In this document: positions 1 through 6,835 of the stretch, in pieces
How positions within the stretch are numbered: position 1 is the stretch's first letter
How the letters are laid out: the number at the start of each line of letters is the position of its first letter
Notes under the pieces: model-generated
Told to the model about the DNA's origin: nothing
The model's input: only the letters and a program-made list of their open reading frames with translations
Database searches by the model: none
Translations under genes and position numbers: made by a program
From: DASRVA01 sp050732935
Lineage (GTDB): Bacteria > Gemmatimonadota > Gemmatimonadetes > JACCXV01 > JAHWKZ01
Length of the DNA stretch: 8,332 bases
Assembly (NCBI GenBank): GCA_050732935.1
Contig: JBOHRW010000001.1
Span: forward strand, 1 to 8,332
Reading direction: 5' to 3'

Positions 1-555
1 GCCGGGGACGGCAGGGACAGCGGGACGGCCCCCCATGGCCAGGAGCGCCCGCCGGAACCGCAGCGTCGCCCCCTCGACCTGGAGGGCATCCCGGCTCACG
101 AAACGACCCTCGCCCAGAAATACGTCCACCCCCAGGTCGCGGAACCGCCGGGCCGAGTCGTGGACGGCCAGAGCGGCCCGGATCCGCCGCATTCGCTCCA
201 GCACCGCCGCGAAGTCGACCTCGACGTCTACGACCGTGACGCCGTAGCGTGCGGCCCGACGGGCTTCGGCCGCGCGACGGGCCGAGGCCAGGAGCGCCTT
301 CGAGGGAACGCACCCATGGTTGAGGCAGTCTCCCCCCATGAGCCCGCGCTCGACCAAGGCCACGCGCGCGCCGAGACCGGCCGCTCCGGCCGCTGCGACG
401 AGACCCGCCGTTCCCGCGCCCAGGACCACCAGGTCGTAGCGCTCCGCTGGCCGCGGGTTCTCCCAGCCGGGGGGGCGGACCAGCGATTCCAGTTGCAGGT
501 CGTTCGGATCGCGGAGCTCTCCCATGCCCGCTCCGTCCCCCCGGGGCTCACGCAT
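1..555 (-). CDS. MerA-like class I pyridine nucleotide-disulfide oxidoreductase (FAD-dependent), 3' end cut by window
   Basis: The first 185 codons of a flavoprotein of the mercuric reductase/dihydrolipoamide dehydrogenase family are present; the rest lies beyond the left edge. A 40-residue leader leads into an FAD-binding Rossmann motif (GAGTAG, residues 46-51). The redox-active disulfide motif GGDCLNHGCVPSK follows, with cysteines at residues 77 and 82. The family uses NAD(P)H to reduce a disulfide or a disulfide-linked substrate through FAD. No N-terminal heavy-metal-binding (HMA) domain is present. The C-terminal part, where true MerA carries its Cys pair, cannot be seen, so mercury as substrate is unsupported. 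The start at 555 is preceded by AAGGAG at 563-568 (7-nt spacing) and overlaps the stop of the upstream TVP38-family gene by 8 nt (ATGCGTGA), which implies translational coupling. An in-frame ATG at 525 is a weaker alternative. The family call is firm; the substrate is unknown. Confidence 0.93.
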   Translation of the reverse strand, partial: MREPRGDGAGMGELRDPNDLQLESLVRPPGWENPRPAERYDLVVLGAGTAGLVAAAGAAGLGARVALVERGLMGGDCLNHGCVPSKALLASARRAAEARRAARYGVTVVDVEVDFAAVLERMRRIRAALAVHDSARRFRDLGVDVFLGEGRFVSRDALQVEGATLRFRRALLAMGGRPAVPAVPG

Positions 556-1258
556 CGTCCGGCTCCTTCCCCGTCCGCTCCTCCAGGATCGCCGTGGCCC
601 GGCGGGTCACGATCCACGTCACCACCGCGGTGGCCACGAGCCCGACCGCAAACGCCATCCACTCGAGCTCGCTCCGCTCCCGTCCCCCTGCACCGATCGA
701 GGCCACCGCCTGCGCGGTCGAGCCGAGATAGACGTACAGCAGCGTACCCGGCAGCATCCCGATCCAGGACCCGAGCACGTAATCCCGGAGCCGGACACCC
801 GTCAGGCCGAAGGCGTAGTTCAGGAAGTTGTACGGAAACAGGGGCGAGAGGCGGGTCAGGAGCACGATTCCGAGCCCTCCCGTCTCGACCGCCCGGTCTA
901 CGGCCCTGAAGCGGGGCCGCCCGGCGATCCAGCGCCGCACGCGCTCACGGGCCAGCGTGCGGCCCACCAGGAAGGCCGCGACGGCACCCAGCGTGCTGCC
1001 GATCCATACGGTGACAAGGCCCCAGCCGACCCCCAGCAGGAACCCCGTGCCGAGCGTGATCAGGGAGCCCGGCACGGCGAAGACCGCGGCCGGGATCCAG
1101 AGCGCGGCCAGGATCACGCCGGCCCAGGGTCCGAAGCGCTCGACCCGCGCGAGGAGCGCCAGCGTCCACTCCCCCAGCGGGAGGAGAAAGAGGAGCGTTG
1201 CCACGGCGACCGCGAGCAGCGCTATCGGCAGGGCGCGGGGGCGGCTCCAGCGGCTCAC
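548..1258 (-). CDS. TVP38/TMEM64 (DedA-superfamily) inner-membrane protein
   Basis: A 236-residue polytopic membrane protein of the TVP38/TMEM64 ('SNARE-associated', COG0398) family. Visible features, in order, are a first transmembrane helix after a short basic N-terminus, a second hydrophobic stretch, and the family core. The core runs from the FAVPGSLITLGTGF re-entrant segment, through a Gly-rich stretch and GRTLAR, to LLTRLSPLFPYNFLNYAFGL and an R-DY-GSWIG-PGT stretch. A last helix and a charged tail end the protein. DedA-superfamily proteins are known or proposed to act in lipid transport and envelope homeostasis; the role of this member is unknown. The GTG start at 1258 was chosen because GGAGGT lies at 1263-1268. 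An ATG at 1291 would add 11 residues but has only a poor GCGGGA directly against it. The downstream flavoprotein gene overlaps this gene by 8 nt. The two families often occur adjacent or fused, which suggests a shared membrane-linked redox task, but that is inference. Confidence 0.92.
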   Translation of the reverse strand: MSRWSRPRALPIALLAVAVATLLFLLPLGEWTLALLARVERFGPWAGVILAALWIPAAVFAVPGSLITLGTGFLLGVGWGLVTVWIGSTLGAVAAFLVGRTLARERVRRWIAGRPRFRAVDRAVETGGLGIVLLTRLSPLFPYNFLNYAFGLTGVRLRDYVLGSWIGMLPGTLLYVYLGSTAQAVASIGAGGRERSELEWMAFAVGLVATAVVTWIVTRRATAILEERTGKEPDDA

Positions 1259-1262
1259 CGGG

Positions 1263-1268
1263 ACCTCC
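1263..1268 (-). promoter_or_regulatory. Ribosome binding site deciding the GTG start of the TVP38-family gene
   Basis: GGAGGT on the minus strand ends 4 nt before a GTG at 1258-1256. This matches the strong Shine-Dalgarno sites of the neighbouring genes (for example GGAGGT before the ATG at 1422). It favours the shorter GTG start over the ATG at 1291, which lacks a comparable site. Confidence 0.55.
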
Positions 1269-1291
1269 AACGATCGAATCGAGCGCGTCAT

Positions 1292-1421
1292 TCCCGCAAG
1301 CGAACCTGCTTCTCCGCGACATCGGCGACAAGCACGCGACGGTCCGGTTGGCGGACTCGGGAGCCGCCGCTACTGTAATCGCCTCCCACGAATCGTCTCT
1401 CACCTACCCGACGGAGGTCCG
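1292..1421. promoter_or_regulatory. Divergent intergenic region with putative bidirectional promoter
   Basis: This gap separates the minus-strand TVP38/flavoprotein operon from the plus-strand amidohydrolase operon and must hold promoters for both, unless they lie inside genes. A TACTGTA element at 1371-1377 fits the symmetric TANNNTA pattern described for overlapping back-to-back -10 elements. On the plus strand TTGGCG (1348-1353) lies 17 nt upstream of TACTGT (1371-1376). On the minus strand TACAGT reads from 1377 to 1372, but no good -35 is seen. A GGCGG/CCGCC inverted repeat (1350-1354 and 1364-1368) sits in the plus-strand spacer and could be an operator or chance in GC-rich DNA. GGAGGT at 1413-1418 is the ribosome binding site for the ATG at 1422. 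The promoter elements are pattern matches only. Confidence 0.4.
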
Positions 1422-2867
1422 ATGACCCGATCGACGATGCTCGTGCTGCTCCTCTCCCCCTGGCTCGGCGCCGCATGCGCATCGGCGACCGGAAAGACCG
1501 GCGCCGCGGCCGGCGAGCGCGATTCGCTGGAGACCCGCCGCGCCCTGGCCGGCATGGCTCACGGCGCCTGGGAGTCGACCTATGTCCCGCTGCCCTCGCG
1601 GCCGACGCTGATCCGGGACGCCACGATCATGACCGCCGACGGCCAGGAAATCGAGGGCGGCGACCTGCTCATGGAGAACGGGAGGATCGCCGCCATCGGA
1701 TCTGACGTGGCGGCTCCCGCGGGGGCCACCGTGGTGGACGCGAACGGACGATTCGTGACCCCGGGCATCATCGACACGCACTCCCACCTCGGCGTCTACC
1801 CGTCGCCGGGCGTCCAGGCCCACTCCGAGGGCAACGAGGCCACCGATCCCACCACCGCCCAGGTGTGGGCGATCCACTCAGTCTGGCCCCAGGATCCAGG
1901 CTTCACCCGCGCCCTGGCGGGCGGCGTCACGACCCTCCAGGTCCTGCCCGGAAGCGCCAACCTGATCGGCGGCCGCGGCGTCACGCTCAAGAACATTCCC
2001 GGTCGGTCCGCCCAGGACATGATGTTCCCGGACGCTCCGATGGCGCTCAAGATGGCCTGCGGCGAGAATCCGAAGCGGGTCTACGATGAGCAGGGGCCCT
2101 CCACCCGGATGGGCAACTGGGCCGGCTACCGCGAGGCCTTCATCGAGGCCCAGACGTACCGAGAGAAGTGGGACGAGTGGGTGGAGAATGGCGGCGAGAA
2201 GCCTGACCGCGACCTGGCCGACGAGACGCTGGCCGAGGTGCTGCGCGGCAACATCCTGATCCAGAACCACTGCTACCGCGCCGACGACATGGTCAACATG
2301 CTGAACGTCGCGAAGGAGTTCGGCTTCGAGGTGAGGTCCTTCCATCATGCGGTCGAGGCCTACAAGGTCCGCGACTACCTGGCTCGTGACTCGGTGGCGG
2401 CGTCCATGTGGACCGACTGGTGGGGCTTCAAGATGGAGGCGTTCGACATGGTCCCCCAGAACATCGCGCTCGTCTCCGAGGCGGGCGCCCGGGCGATCCT
2501 CCACACCGACGACGCGATGGGGATCCAGATCATGAACCAGAACGCGGCACGGGCGATGGCGTTCGGCCGGGCCGCCGGGCTCGACGTGACGCGCGACGAG
2601 GCGCTCCGGTGGATCACCGCCAATCCCGCCTGGGCGCTCGGCCTCGAGGATCGGATCGGAACCCTGGAGATCGGCAGGAACGCCGACGTCGTGGTCTGGT
2701 CGGGGGACCCGTTCAGCGTCTACACACATGCCGATCTGGTCTACATCGACGGCGCCTTGGTGTATGACCGCTCGCGCGAGGAGATGCAGCCGACGACCGA
2801 CTTCGAGCTCGGGATCCTGCCTCCCCGACCCGCCAGTCCCGCGCCCGGGGAAGGAGGTGGACGATGA
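1422..2867 (+). CDS. Exported amidohydrolase-superfamily protein with intact metal-ligand motifs
   Basis: A 481-residue metal-dependent hydrolase of the amidohydrolase superfamily (imidazolonepropionase-like, COG1228 type). The N-terminus has a hydrophobic segment ending in WLGAACAS. The Cys could be lipidated, but the lipobox is atypical (Gly at -3), so a cleaved Sec signal is equally possible. A beta-sandwich half follows, then GIIDTHSHLG with the HxH ligands at His120 and His122. Other candidate ligands are Lys210 in LKMACGENPK, His283 in QNHCYRADDM, His308/309 in FHHAVEAYK, and Asp363 or Asp364 in HTDD. The C-terminus returns to the beta domain with NADVVVWSGDPFSVYT. The substrate is not predictable; relatives hydrolyse cyclic amides, N-acyl bonds or dipeptides. 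The start is fixed by GGAGGT at 1413-1418; in-frame upstream codons back to 828 run antisense to the TVP38 gene and through the intergenic gap. The stop overlaps the next start as ATGA, so the two proteins are co-translated. Confidence 0.93.
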   Translation: MTRSTMLVLLLSPWLGAACASATGKTGAAAGERDSLETRRALAGMAHGAWESTYVPLPSRPTLIRDATIMTADGQEIEGGDLLMENGRIAAIGSDVAAPAGATVVDANGRFVTPGIIDTHSHLGVYPSPGVQAHSEGNEATDPTTAQVWAIHSVWPQDPGFTRALAGGVTTLQVLPGSANLIGGRGVTLKNIPGRSAQDMMFPDAPMALKMACGENPKRVYDEQGPSTRMGNWAGYREAFIEAQTYREKWDEWVENGGEKPDRDLADETLAEVLRGNILIQNHCYRADDMVNMLNVAKEFGFEVRSFHHAVEAYKVRDYLARDSVAASMWTDWWGFKMEAFDMVPQNIALVSEAGARAILHTDDAMGIQIMNQNAARAMAFGRAAGLDVTRDEALRWITANPAWALGLEDRIGTLEIGRNADVVVWSGDPFSVYTHADLVYIDGALVYDRSREEMQPTTDFELGILPPRPASPAPGEGGGR

Positions 2868-4162
2868 GCCGCCGCGCGTCTTTCGCGCTCCTCGCCGCCG
2901 TCCTCCTGGCCGCGCCGACGGTAGCCGCGAGACCGGCCGCGGCGCAGGAGATCGCCATCGTCGGGGGGACCGTCCACCCCGTCTCCGGCCCGCCGATCCA
3001 AGGCGCCACGGTGCTCATCCGGGACGGCCGGATCGCCGCGGTGGGAACGGATGTCGAGGTCCCGGCCTCCGCCCAGATCATCGACGCCACGGGCACGGTC
3101 GTGACGCCCGGCCTCTTCGACCCCTGGTCCTCGATCGGCCTGGTGGAGGTGGATCAGGTGCGCTCGACGAACGACGACCGTCTGGCGGACGACGAGGACA
3201 TCGTGACGGCGGCCTTCGATCCGCTCTACGGCTTGAACCCCCGCTCGACCCTCATCCCGTGGGCCCGCCTCGGCGGGGTCACGACCGTGGCCACCGGGCC
3301 GCGCGGAGGGCTGATCGCCGGTCAGGCCTCGGTGATCGATCTCGCGGGAACCTCGGCGGCCGAGATGATCGGCGAGCCCAAGGTCGCGATGGTCGCCACC
3401 TTCGGCGAGACGGGAGCCGCCCGGGCCGGCGGCGCCCGCGGCGGGGCCGCCCTGCGCCTCCAGGAGGTCCTGGAAGACGCCCGTTTCTGGGCCGCGCACC
3501 GCGCCGCCTATGACAGCGGCGACTCGCGGGAGCTCTCCGAGTCGCGCCTCGACTTCGCCGCGCTCCAGCCTGTCCTCGAGGGGCGCATGCCGCTCCTCGT
3601 CGAGGTCCATCGGGCAAGCGACATCGTGGCCGTGCTCGCGCTCGCCCGCGAGTACGGGTTTCGTCCTGTCATCGTGGGCGGCAGCGAGGCCTGGATGGTG
3701 GCCGGAGAGCTGGCGGCCGCCGAGGTGCCGGTGATCCTCAAGCCTTTGACGAGCCTCCCCTCCTCCTTCGAGCGTCTGGGAGCCCGCTTCGACAACGCGG
3801 CCCGGCTCGCCGAAGCGGGGGTCGCCATCGCCTTCAGCTCGTTCGAGAACCACCGCGCGCCGACGATCGCCCAGGAGGCCGGCAACGCGGTCCGCTTCGG
3901 CCTCTCGCCGGCCGTCGCCCTTCGCGCGATCACCCTCACGCCGGCCGAGATCTACGGGGTCGCCGATCGCTACGGCTCACTCGAGCCCGGCAAGGTGGCC
4001 GACGTGGTGGTGTGGTCGGGAGATCCGCTGGAGGTCACCACGCTCCCCGAGACGGTCATTCTCCGGGGCCGGATCGTGCCGGATCGCTCGCGGCAACGCG
4101 AGCTCCTCGAGCGCTATCGGTCGCTGGACGGCGAGCGTCCCCCGGCCTGGCGCGCGGAGTGA
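2864..4162 (+). CDS. Exported amidohydrolase-like protein lacking key metal ligands (probable degenerate partner)
   Basis: A 432-residue protein with a clear Sec signal peptide (MSRRASFALLAAVLLAAPTV, cleavage probably in the following ARPAAAQ stretch). It has the amidohydrolase fold signature at both ends: an N-terminal beta segment (VGGTVHPVSGPPIQGATVLI) and a C-terminal GSLEPGKVADVVVWSGDP. The expected HxH after VTPGL is replaced by FDPWSSIG, putting Trp88 and Ser90 at the histidine positions. A beta-strand-5-type His is kept (His249 in LVEVHRASD). The strand-6 His is replaced by Gly (Gly272/273 in VIVGGSEAW), and the terminal Asp region reads AFSSFENH, with no Asp. Metal-dependent hydrolysis in the usual way therefore looks unlikely; a structural, binding or regulatory role beside the intact upstream enzyme is inferred. 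AAGGAGG upstream at 6-nt spacing and the 4-nt ATGA overlap support the start and operon. Shared motifs suggest an old tandem duplication. Confidence 0.9.
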   Translation: MSRRASFALLAAVLLAAPTVAARPAAAQEIAIVGGTVHPVSGPPIQGATVLIRDGRIAAVGTDVEVPASAQIIDATGTVVTPGLFDPWSSIGLVEVDQVRSTNDDRLADDEDIVTAAFDPLYGLNPRSTLIPWARLGGVTTVATGPRGGLIAGQASVIDLAGTSAAEMIGEPKVAMVATFGETGAARAGGARGGAALRLQEVLEDARFWAAHRAAYDSGDSRELSESRLDFAALQPVLEGRMPLLVEVHRASDIVAVLALAREYGFRPVIVGGSEAWMVAGELAAAEVPVILKPLTSLPSSFERLGARFDNAARLAEAGVAIAFSSFENHRAPTIAQEAGNAVRFGLSPAVALRAITLTPAEIYGVADRYGSLEPGKVADVVVWSGDPLEVTTLPETVILRGRIVPDRSRQRELLERYRSLDGERPPAWRAE

Positions 4163-4230
4163 GCCTGCCGGTCCCTGTCCGCGAGGGTGCTCCAACGTCC
4201 GGCTCCGATGCGTCTCGGGCGGATCGACCG

Positions 4231-4280
4231 GCTTGAGGATAATTTACATTGGCATTCATATCTGAATCTCATCGTTGATT
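4231..4280 (+). promoter_or_regulatory. AT-rich promoter-like tract upstream of the PAS-GGDEF-EAL gene
   Basis: About 40 nt here are roughly 70 percent A+T, in sharp contrast with the GC-rich surroundings. They contain GATAAT (4238-4243, one mismatch to the -10 consensus), TTTACA (4243-4248) and TTGGCA (4249-4254, one mismatch to the -35 consensus). No single -35/-10 pair has both good matches and good spacing, so the exact promoter is uncertain. ATTCA/TGAAT arms (4254-4258 and 4263-4267) form a small inverted repeat that could be an operator. The tract implies that the downstream gene has its own promoter rather than relying on readthrough from the amidohydrolase operon. Confidence 0.45.
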
Positions 4281-4286
4281 TCGCGG

Positions 4287-4312
4287 CGGGCACGAGAATT
4301 GCTCTCGTCCCG
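4287..4312 (+). promoter_or_regulatory. Stable hairpin immediately upstream of the PAS-GGDEF-EAL start codon
   Basis: ACGAGA (4292-4297) and TCTCGT (4303-4308) are perfect inverted arms around the loop ATTGC. The stem extends with CGGG (4287-4290) pairing to CCCG (4309-4312) across a single bulged C at 4291, giving a 10-bp stem. It ends 6 nt before the ATG at 4319, where a Shine-Dalgarno site should lie, and no good Shine-Dalgarno site is seen there. No T-run follows, so it is not a typical intrinsic terminator. It could control translation of the mRNA or serve as a protein-binding palindrome in the DNA. Confidence 0.45.
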
Positions 4313-4318
4313 GATGCG

Positions 4319-6385
4319 ATGTCCGGGTCCGAACGCACCACGCTCCGCGACCTCGAAGCGGTCGCCCGCTCCGTGGCCGACGTCATCCTCACGGTCGACG
4401 AGGATGGCTGCATCGTCTATGCCGGTCCCGCCACACGGTCCGTCCTGGGCTATTCTCCCGAACACCTGATCGGGGCACCCATGGTCACGATCATCCCCGA
4501 GGAGTTCCGGGAGCGGCACGTCACCGGCTTTGCCCACTACCTCGCGACCAGTGAGCGAAGCATGAACTGGGACGCAATGGAGCTTTCCGTGCTCCGCGCC
4601 GACGGATCCGCGATGCCGGCGGAGATCTCCTTCGGAGAGTTCGTGGCCGAGGGCCGCCGGTTCTTCACCGGCGTCATCCGCGACATCAGCCGCCGGAAGA
4701 GTCGAACGGAGTCGCTCGAGATCTCGGCGCGCGCCTACCGGCAGCTCTTCGAGCACAATGTGGCCGGTGTCTATCGCGTCGGGCTCGACGGGGTGATCCG
4801 CGACGTCAACACCGCGATGGCCCGGATGCTCGGATACGAGCGCGACGAGCTGCTCCACTTCTCGGCCGGCGACGTCTATCCCGATCCGCGGGACCGCGAG
4901 GAATGGGTCCGCATGGTCACCGAGAAGGGAATGCTCACCAATCATGTTCTCCGCTTGCGGCACAGGGACGGCCATATCATCTGGACCCTCGAGAACGCGT
5001 CCCTGGTCGACGATCCGGAGACCGGCGAACCCAGCATCGTGGGAACCGCGATCGACATCTCGGAGCGCAAACGACTCGAGGAGGACCTCGTGCGGATGGC
5101 CTTCCGCGATCCCCTGACCGGTCTGGCCAATCGACGGATGCTCCAGGAAATGACGGGCAAGTCCATACTGCGCGCGAAGCGTGAGGAGGGCGGGATGGCC
5201 ATGATATGCCTGGATCTCGTCCGCTTCAAACGCATCAACGACGCCTTCGGCCACGCGACGGGGGATCGCGTACTGATCGAGCTCGCCGAACGGCTGAGGT
5301 CGCGGGTCCGGGCTTCGGACACCGTGGCGCGGGTGGGCGGCGACGAGTTCGCGGTCCTGCTCGTCAACGTGCCGCGGCAGGAGGACGCGCTCGCGGCAGC
5401 GCGCGGTCTGAAGGAGTGCCTGACGCCCCCGTTCGTGGTCGCGAACGAGGCGTTCCACCTCGATTGCCGGATCGGGATCGCCTTGTGTCCGGAGCACGGC
5501 GAACGCTTCGACGAGCTGCTCTCGCTGGCCGATCTGGCGATGTACCAGTCGGTGACCGAAGAGAGCGGCATCGCCATGTACAGACCCGTCGCCCGGAGCA
5601 CCCTCCGGGAGGCCCTATGGCTGGAGGAGCAGCTCCGCGGATCGCTCGAGCGCCAGGAGTTGGAGCTGCACTATCAGCCCATCCACCGGCTCCCCGAGCG
5701 CGTCCCGGTGGCGTATGAGGCCCTCCTGCGCTGGCGTCATCCCGAGCGCGGTCTTCTCGAAGCCGCCGAGTTCATCGCCATCGCCGAGCAGTCGGGGATG
5801 CTGCGCCGGCTGGACCGCTGGGTGATCCGGGGCGCCGTCCGCCAGTCCCGGATCTGGCGGGACGCTGCCAGGCACGAGTGGGTATCGGTGAACGTCTCGC
5901 CGGCGACCCTCGAGGACCCCCTGCTAGCGTCCTTCGTGGAGGGCGTGCTGGCCGAGGAGGGGATCACCGGCGAAGGCCTGGCGGTCGAGATCACCGAGCG
6001 CGCCACGACCCGTGATCCGGAGGGTTCCGCCCGTACGCTACTCAAGCTCCGCGATCTGGGTCTGAAGATCGTGATCGACGACTTCGGTCGCGGTCATTCG
6101 GCACTCGCCTACCTCGTCCACTTCCCGGTCGACTTTCTCAAGGTGGACCGGTGCTTCATCACCGGGCTCGGACACGACGAGTCCCAGGCGCGGCTCGTCG
6201 AGGGCTTGATCGGCCTCTGCCAGGGCCTCGAGCTCCCGCTCATCGCCGAGGGCGTCGAGCGGACCGATCAGCTCGCCTGGCTGGAGTCCCGGGGGTGCCG
6301 GCTCGCCCAGGGAAACCATCTGGGCCGACCCGTGGCGGCGGAGAACCTACCTTCGTCCGCGGGGCGTACCGTCAGCGGCGGCTGA
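4319..6385 (+). CDS. PAS-PAS-GGDEF-EAL cyclic-di-GMP turnover protein
   Basis: A 688-residue soluble sensor protein with no signal peptide or membrane helix. Domains in order are PAS (about 10-125), PAS (about 137-255), GGDEF (about 258-423) and EAL (about 432-680). The EAL domain keeps its catalytic set: EALLRW at 467, Asn525 in VNVS, EITE at 557-560, the Asp pair 587/588 in DDFG, Lys608 in LKVD, and AEGVE at 643-647. Cyclic-di-GMP phosphodiesterase activity is therefore likely. The GGDEF signature (340-344) and an inhibitory RxxD site (RASD, 331-334) are present. However, the usual DLDRFK reads DLVRFK, and the usual AMYxAK..GR tail reads AMYQSVTEES, so GTP binding may be altered. The PAS ligand is unknown. 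The start at 4319 puts the first PAS about 10 residues in. Upstream in-frame starts (GTG 4187, ATG 4208) would translate through the promoter-like tract. The gene ends 6 nt from the convergent lipoprotein gene. Confidence 0.94.
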   Translation: MSGSERTTLRDLEAVARSVADVILTVDEDGCIVYAGPATRSVLGYSPEHLIGAPMVTIIPEEFRERHVTGFAHYLATSERSMNWDAMELSVLRADGSAMPAEISFGEFVAEGRRFFTGVIRDISRRKSRTESLEISARAYRQLFEHNVAGVYRVGLDGVIRDVNTAMARMLGYERDELLHFSAGDVYPDPRDREEWVRMVTEKGMLTNHVLRLRHRDGHIIWTLENASLVDDPETGEPSIVGTAIDISERKRLEEDLVRMAFRDPLTGLANRRMLQEMTGKSILRAKREEGGMAMICLDLVRFKRINDAFGHATGDRVLIELAERLRSRVRASDTVARVGGDEFAVLLVNVPRQEDALAAARGLKECLTPPFVVANEAFHLDCRIGIALCPEHGERFDELLSLADLAMYQSVTEESGIAMYRPVARSTLREALWLEEQLRGSLERQELELHYQPIHRLPERVPVAYEALLRWRHPERGLLEAAEFIAIAEQSGMLRRLDRWVIRGAVRQSRIWRDAARHEWVSVNVSPATLEDPLLASFVEGVLAEEGITGEGLAVEITERATTRDPEGSARTLLKLRDLGLKIVIDDFGRGHSALAYLVHFPVDFLKVDRCFITGLGHDESQARLVEGLIGLCQGLELPLIAEGVERTDQLAWLESRGCRLAQGNHLGRPVAAENLPSSAGRTVSGG

Positions 6386-6391
6386 AGCGCG

Positions 6392-6835
6392 TTACTGGGG
6401 CTGTCCCCCCCCGCCGTTGCCTCTCTCGCCCTCCGACCCTCCGCTCGTGAGAGCAATACCGGTGGCGCTTCCCAGCGCCACGAGACCGCCCACGGCGGCC
6501 GCGGTCCTGATCCCGTCGAGGCGCTTCGCCTCCAGCGAGGCCAGCTCTCCGCGTCCGATCATGACCGAGTGACCCCGCGGCAGGAACTCGCCCGAGGGAC
6601 CCGTCATCAGGAATGCGGACAGACCCAGCGAGTCCCCGCGCCACCCGATCACCTCACCCTCGACGACCTGAATGGCGTTGGGCGAGATATCCGCGAGGCG
6701 GAAGGCCCGTGGCTCGGTGAGACGGGCTCGGATGTAAGTCGTCCGATCGAGATCCTGACCGGTCTCGACGGGCACGAACTTGTGACAACCGGCGATCAGC
6801 AGGCTGGCGAGGGCGACACCGATCGCCGGCTTCAC
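6392..6835 (-). CDS. Small uncharacterised lipoprotein with C-terminal hydrophobic segment
   Basis: A 147-residue predicted lipoprotein, last gene of the minus-strand SusD operon. The signal sequence ends in a good lipobox (IAGC, Cys17). The mature part begins HKFVPVETG and carries a stretch of alternating hydrophobic residues (ISPNAIQVVEGEVIGWRGDS, then LGLSAFLM) that suggests a small beta domain. It then has SVMIGRGELASLEAKRLDGIRT, a hydrophobic segment TAAAVGGLVALGSATGIAL, and a Gly-rich tail. The layout resembles uncharacterised small lipoproteins I associate with Gemmatimonadota SusC/SusD loci; no function is known. The start is GTG, overlapping the upstream stop as GTGA, with only a modest GGTGGG upstream, so translation is probably coupled. 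The hydrophobic C-terminal segment could be a membrane anchor, which is odd for a protein already lipid-anchored. Confidence 0.85.
   Translation of the reverse strand: MKPAIGVALASLLIAGCHKFVPVETGQDLDRTTYIRARLTEPRAFRLADISPNAIQVVEGEVIGWRGDSLGLSAFLMTGPSGEFLPRGHSVMIGRGELASLEAKRLDGIRTAAAVGGLVALGSATGIALTSGGSEGERGNGGGGQPQ

Noticed and set aside
160..909. Long plus-strand open frame over the flavoprotein and TVP38 genes
   Set aside because: Arg/Pro/Ser-rich shadow frame antisense to two recognisable genes; typical of GC-rich DNA.
828..1421. In-frame N-terminal extension of the first amidohydrolase
   Set aside because: It runs antisense to the TVP38 gene and through the intergenic gap, has Arg/Pro/Ser-rich composition with no family match, and would bury the signal segment. 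The GGAGGT before 1422 marks the real start.
1878..2729. Long minus-strand open frame opposite the first amidohydrolase
   Set aside because: Composition is low-complexity Val/Asp/His/Gly with no recognisable domain; a mirror frame of a clear gene.
4167..4232. GCCGGTC (4167-4173) and GACCGGC (4226-4232) inverted arms after the amidohydrolase operon, as a terminator
   Set aside because: The arms are 52 nt apart and no T-run directly follows; more likely chance in GC-rich DNA.
4187..4318. 44-codon upstream extension of the PAS-GGDEF-EAL gene from GTG 4187
   Set aside because: It would translate the AT-rich promoter-like tract and the hairpin; the first PAS domain begins about 10 residues after the ATG at 4319, so the extension is not needed. 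It is not strictly excluded, because the ATG at 4319 lacks a good Shine-Dalgarno site.
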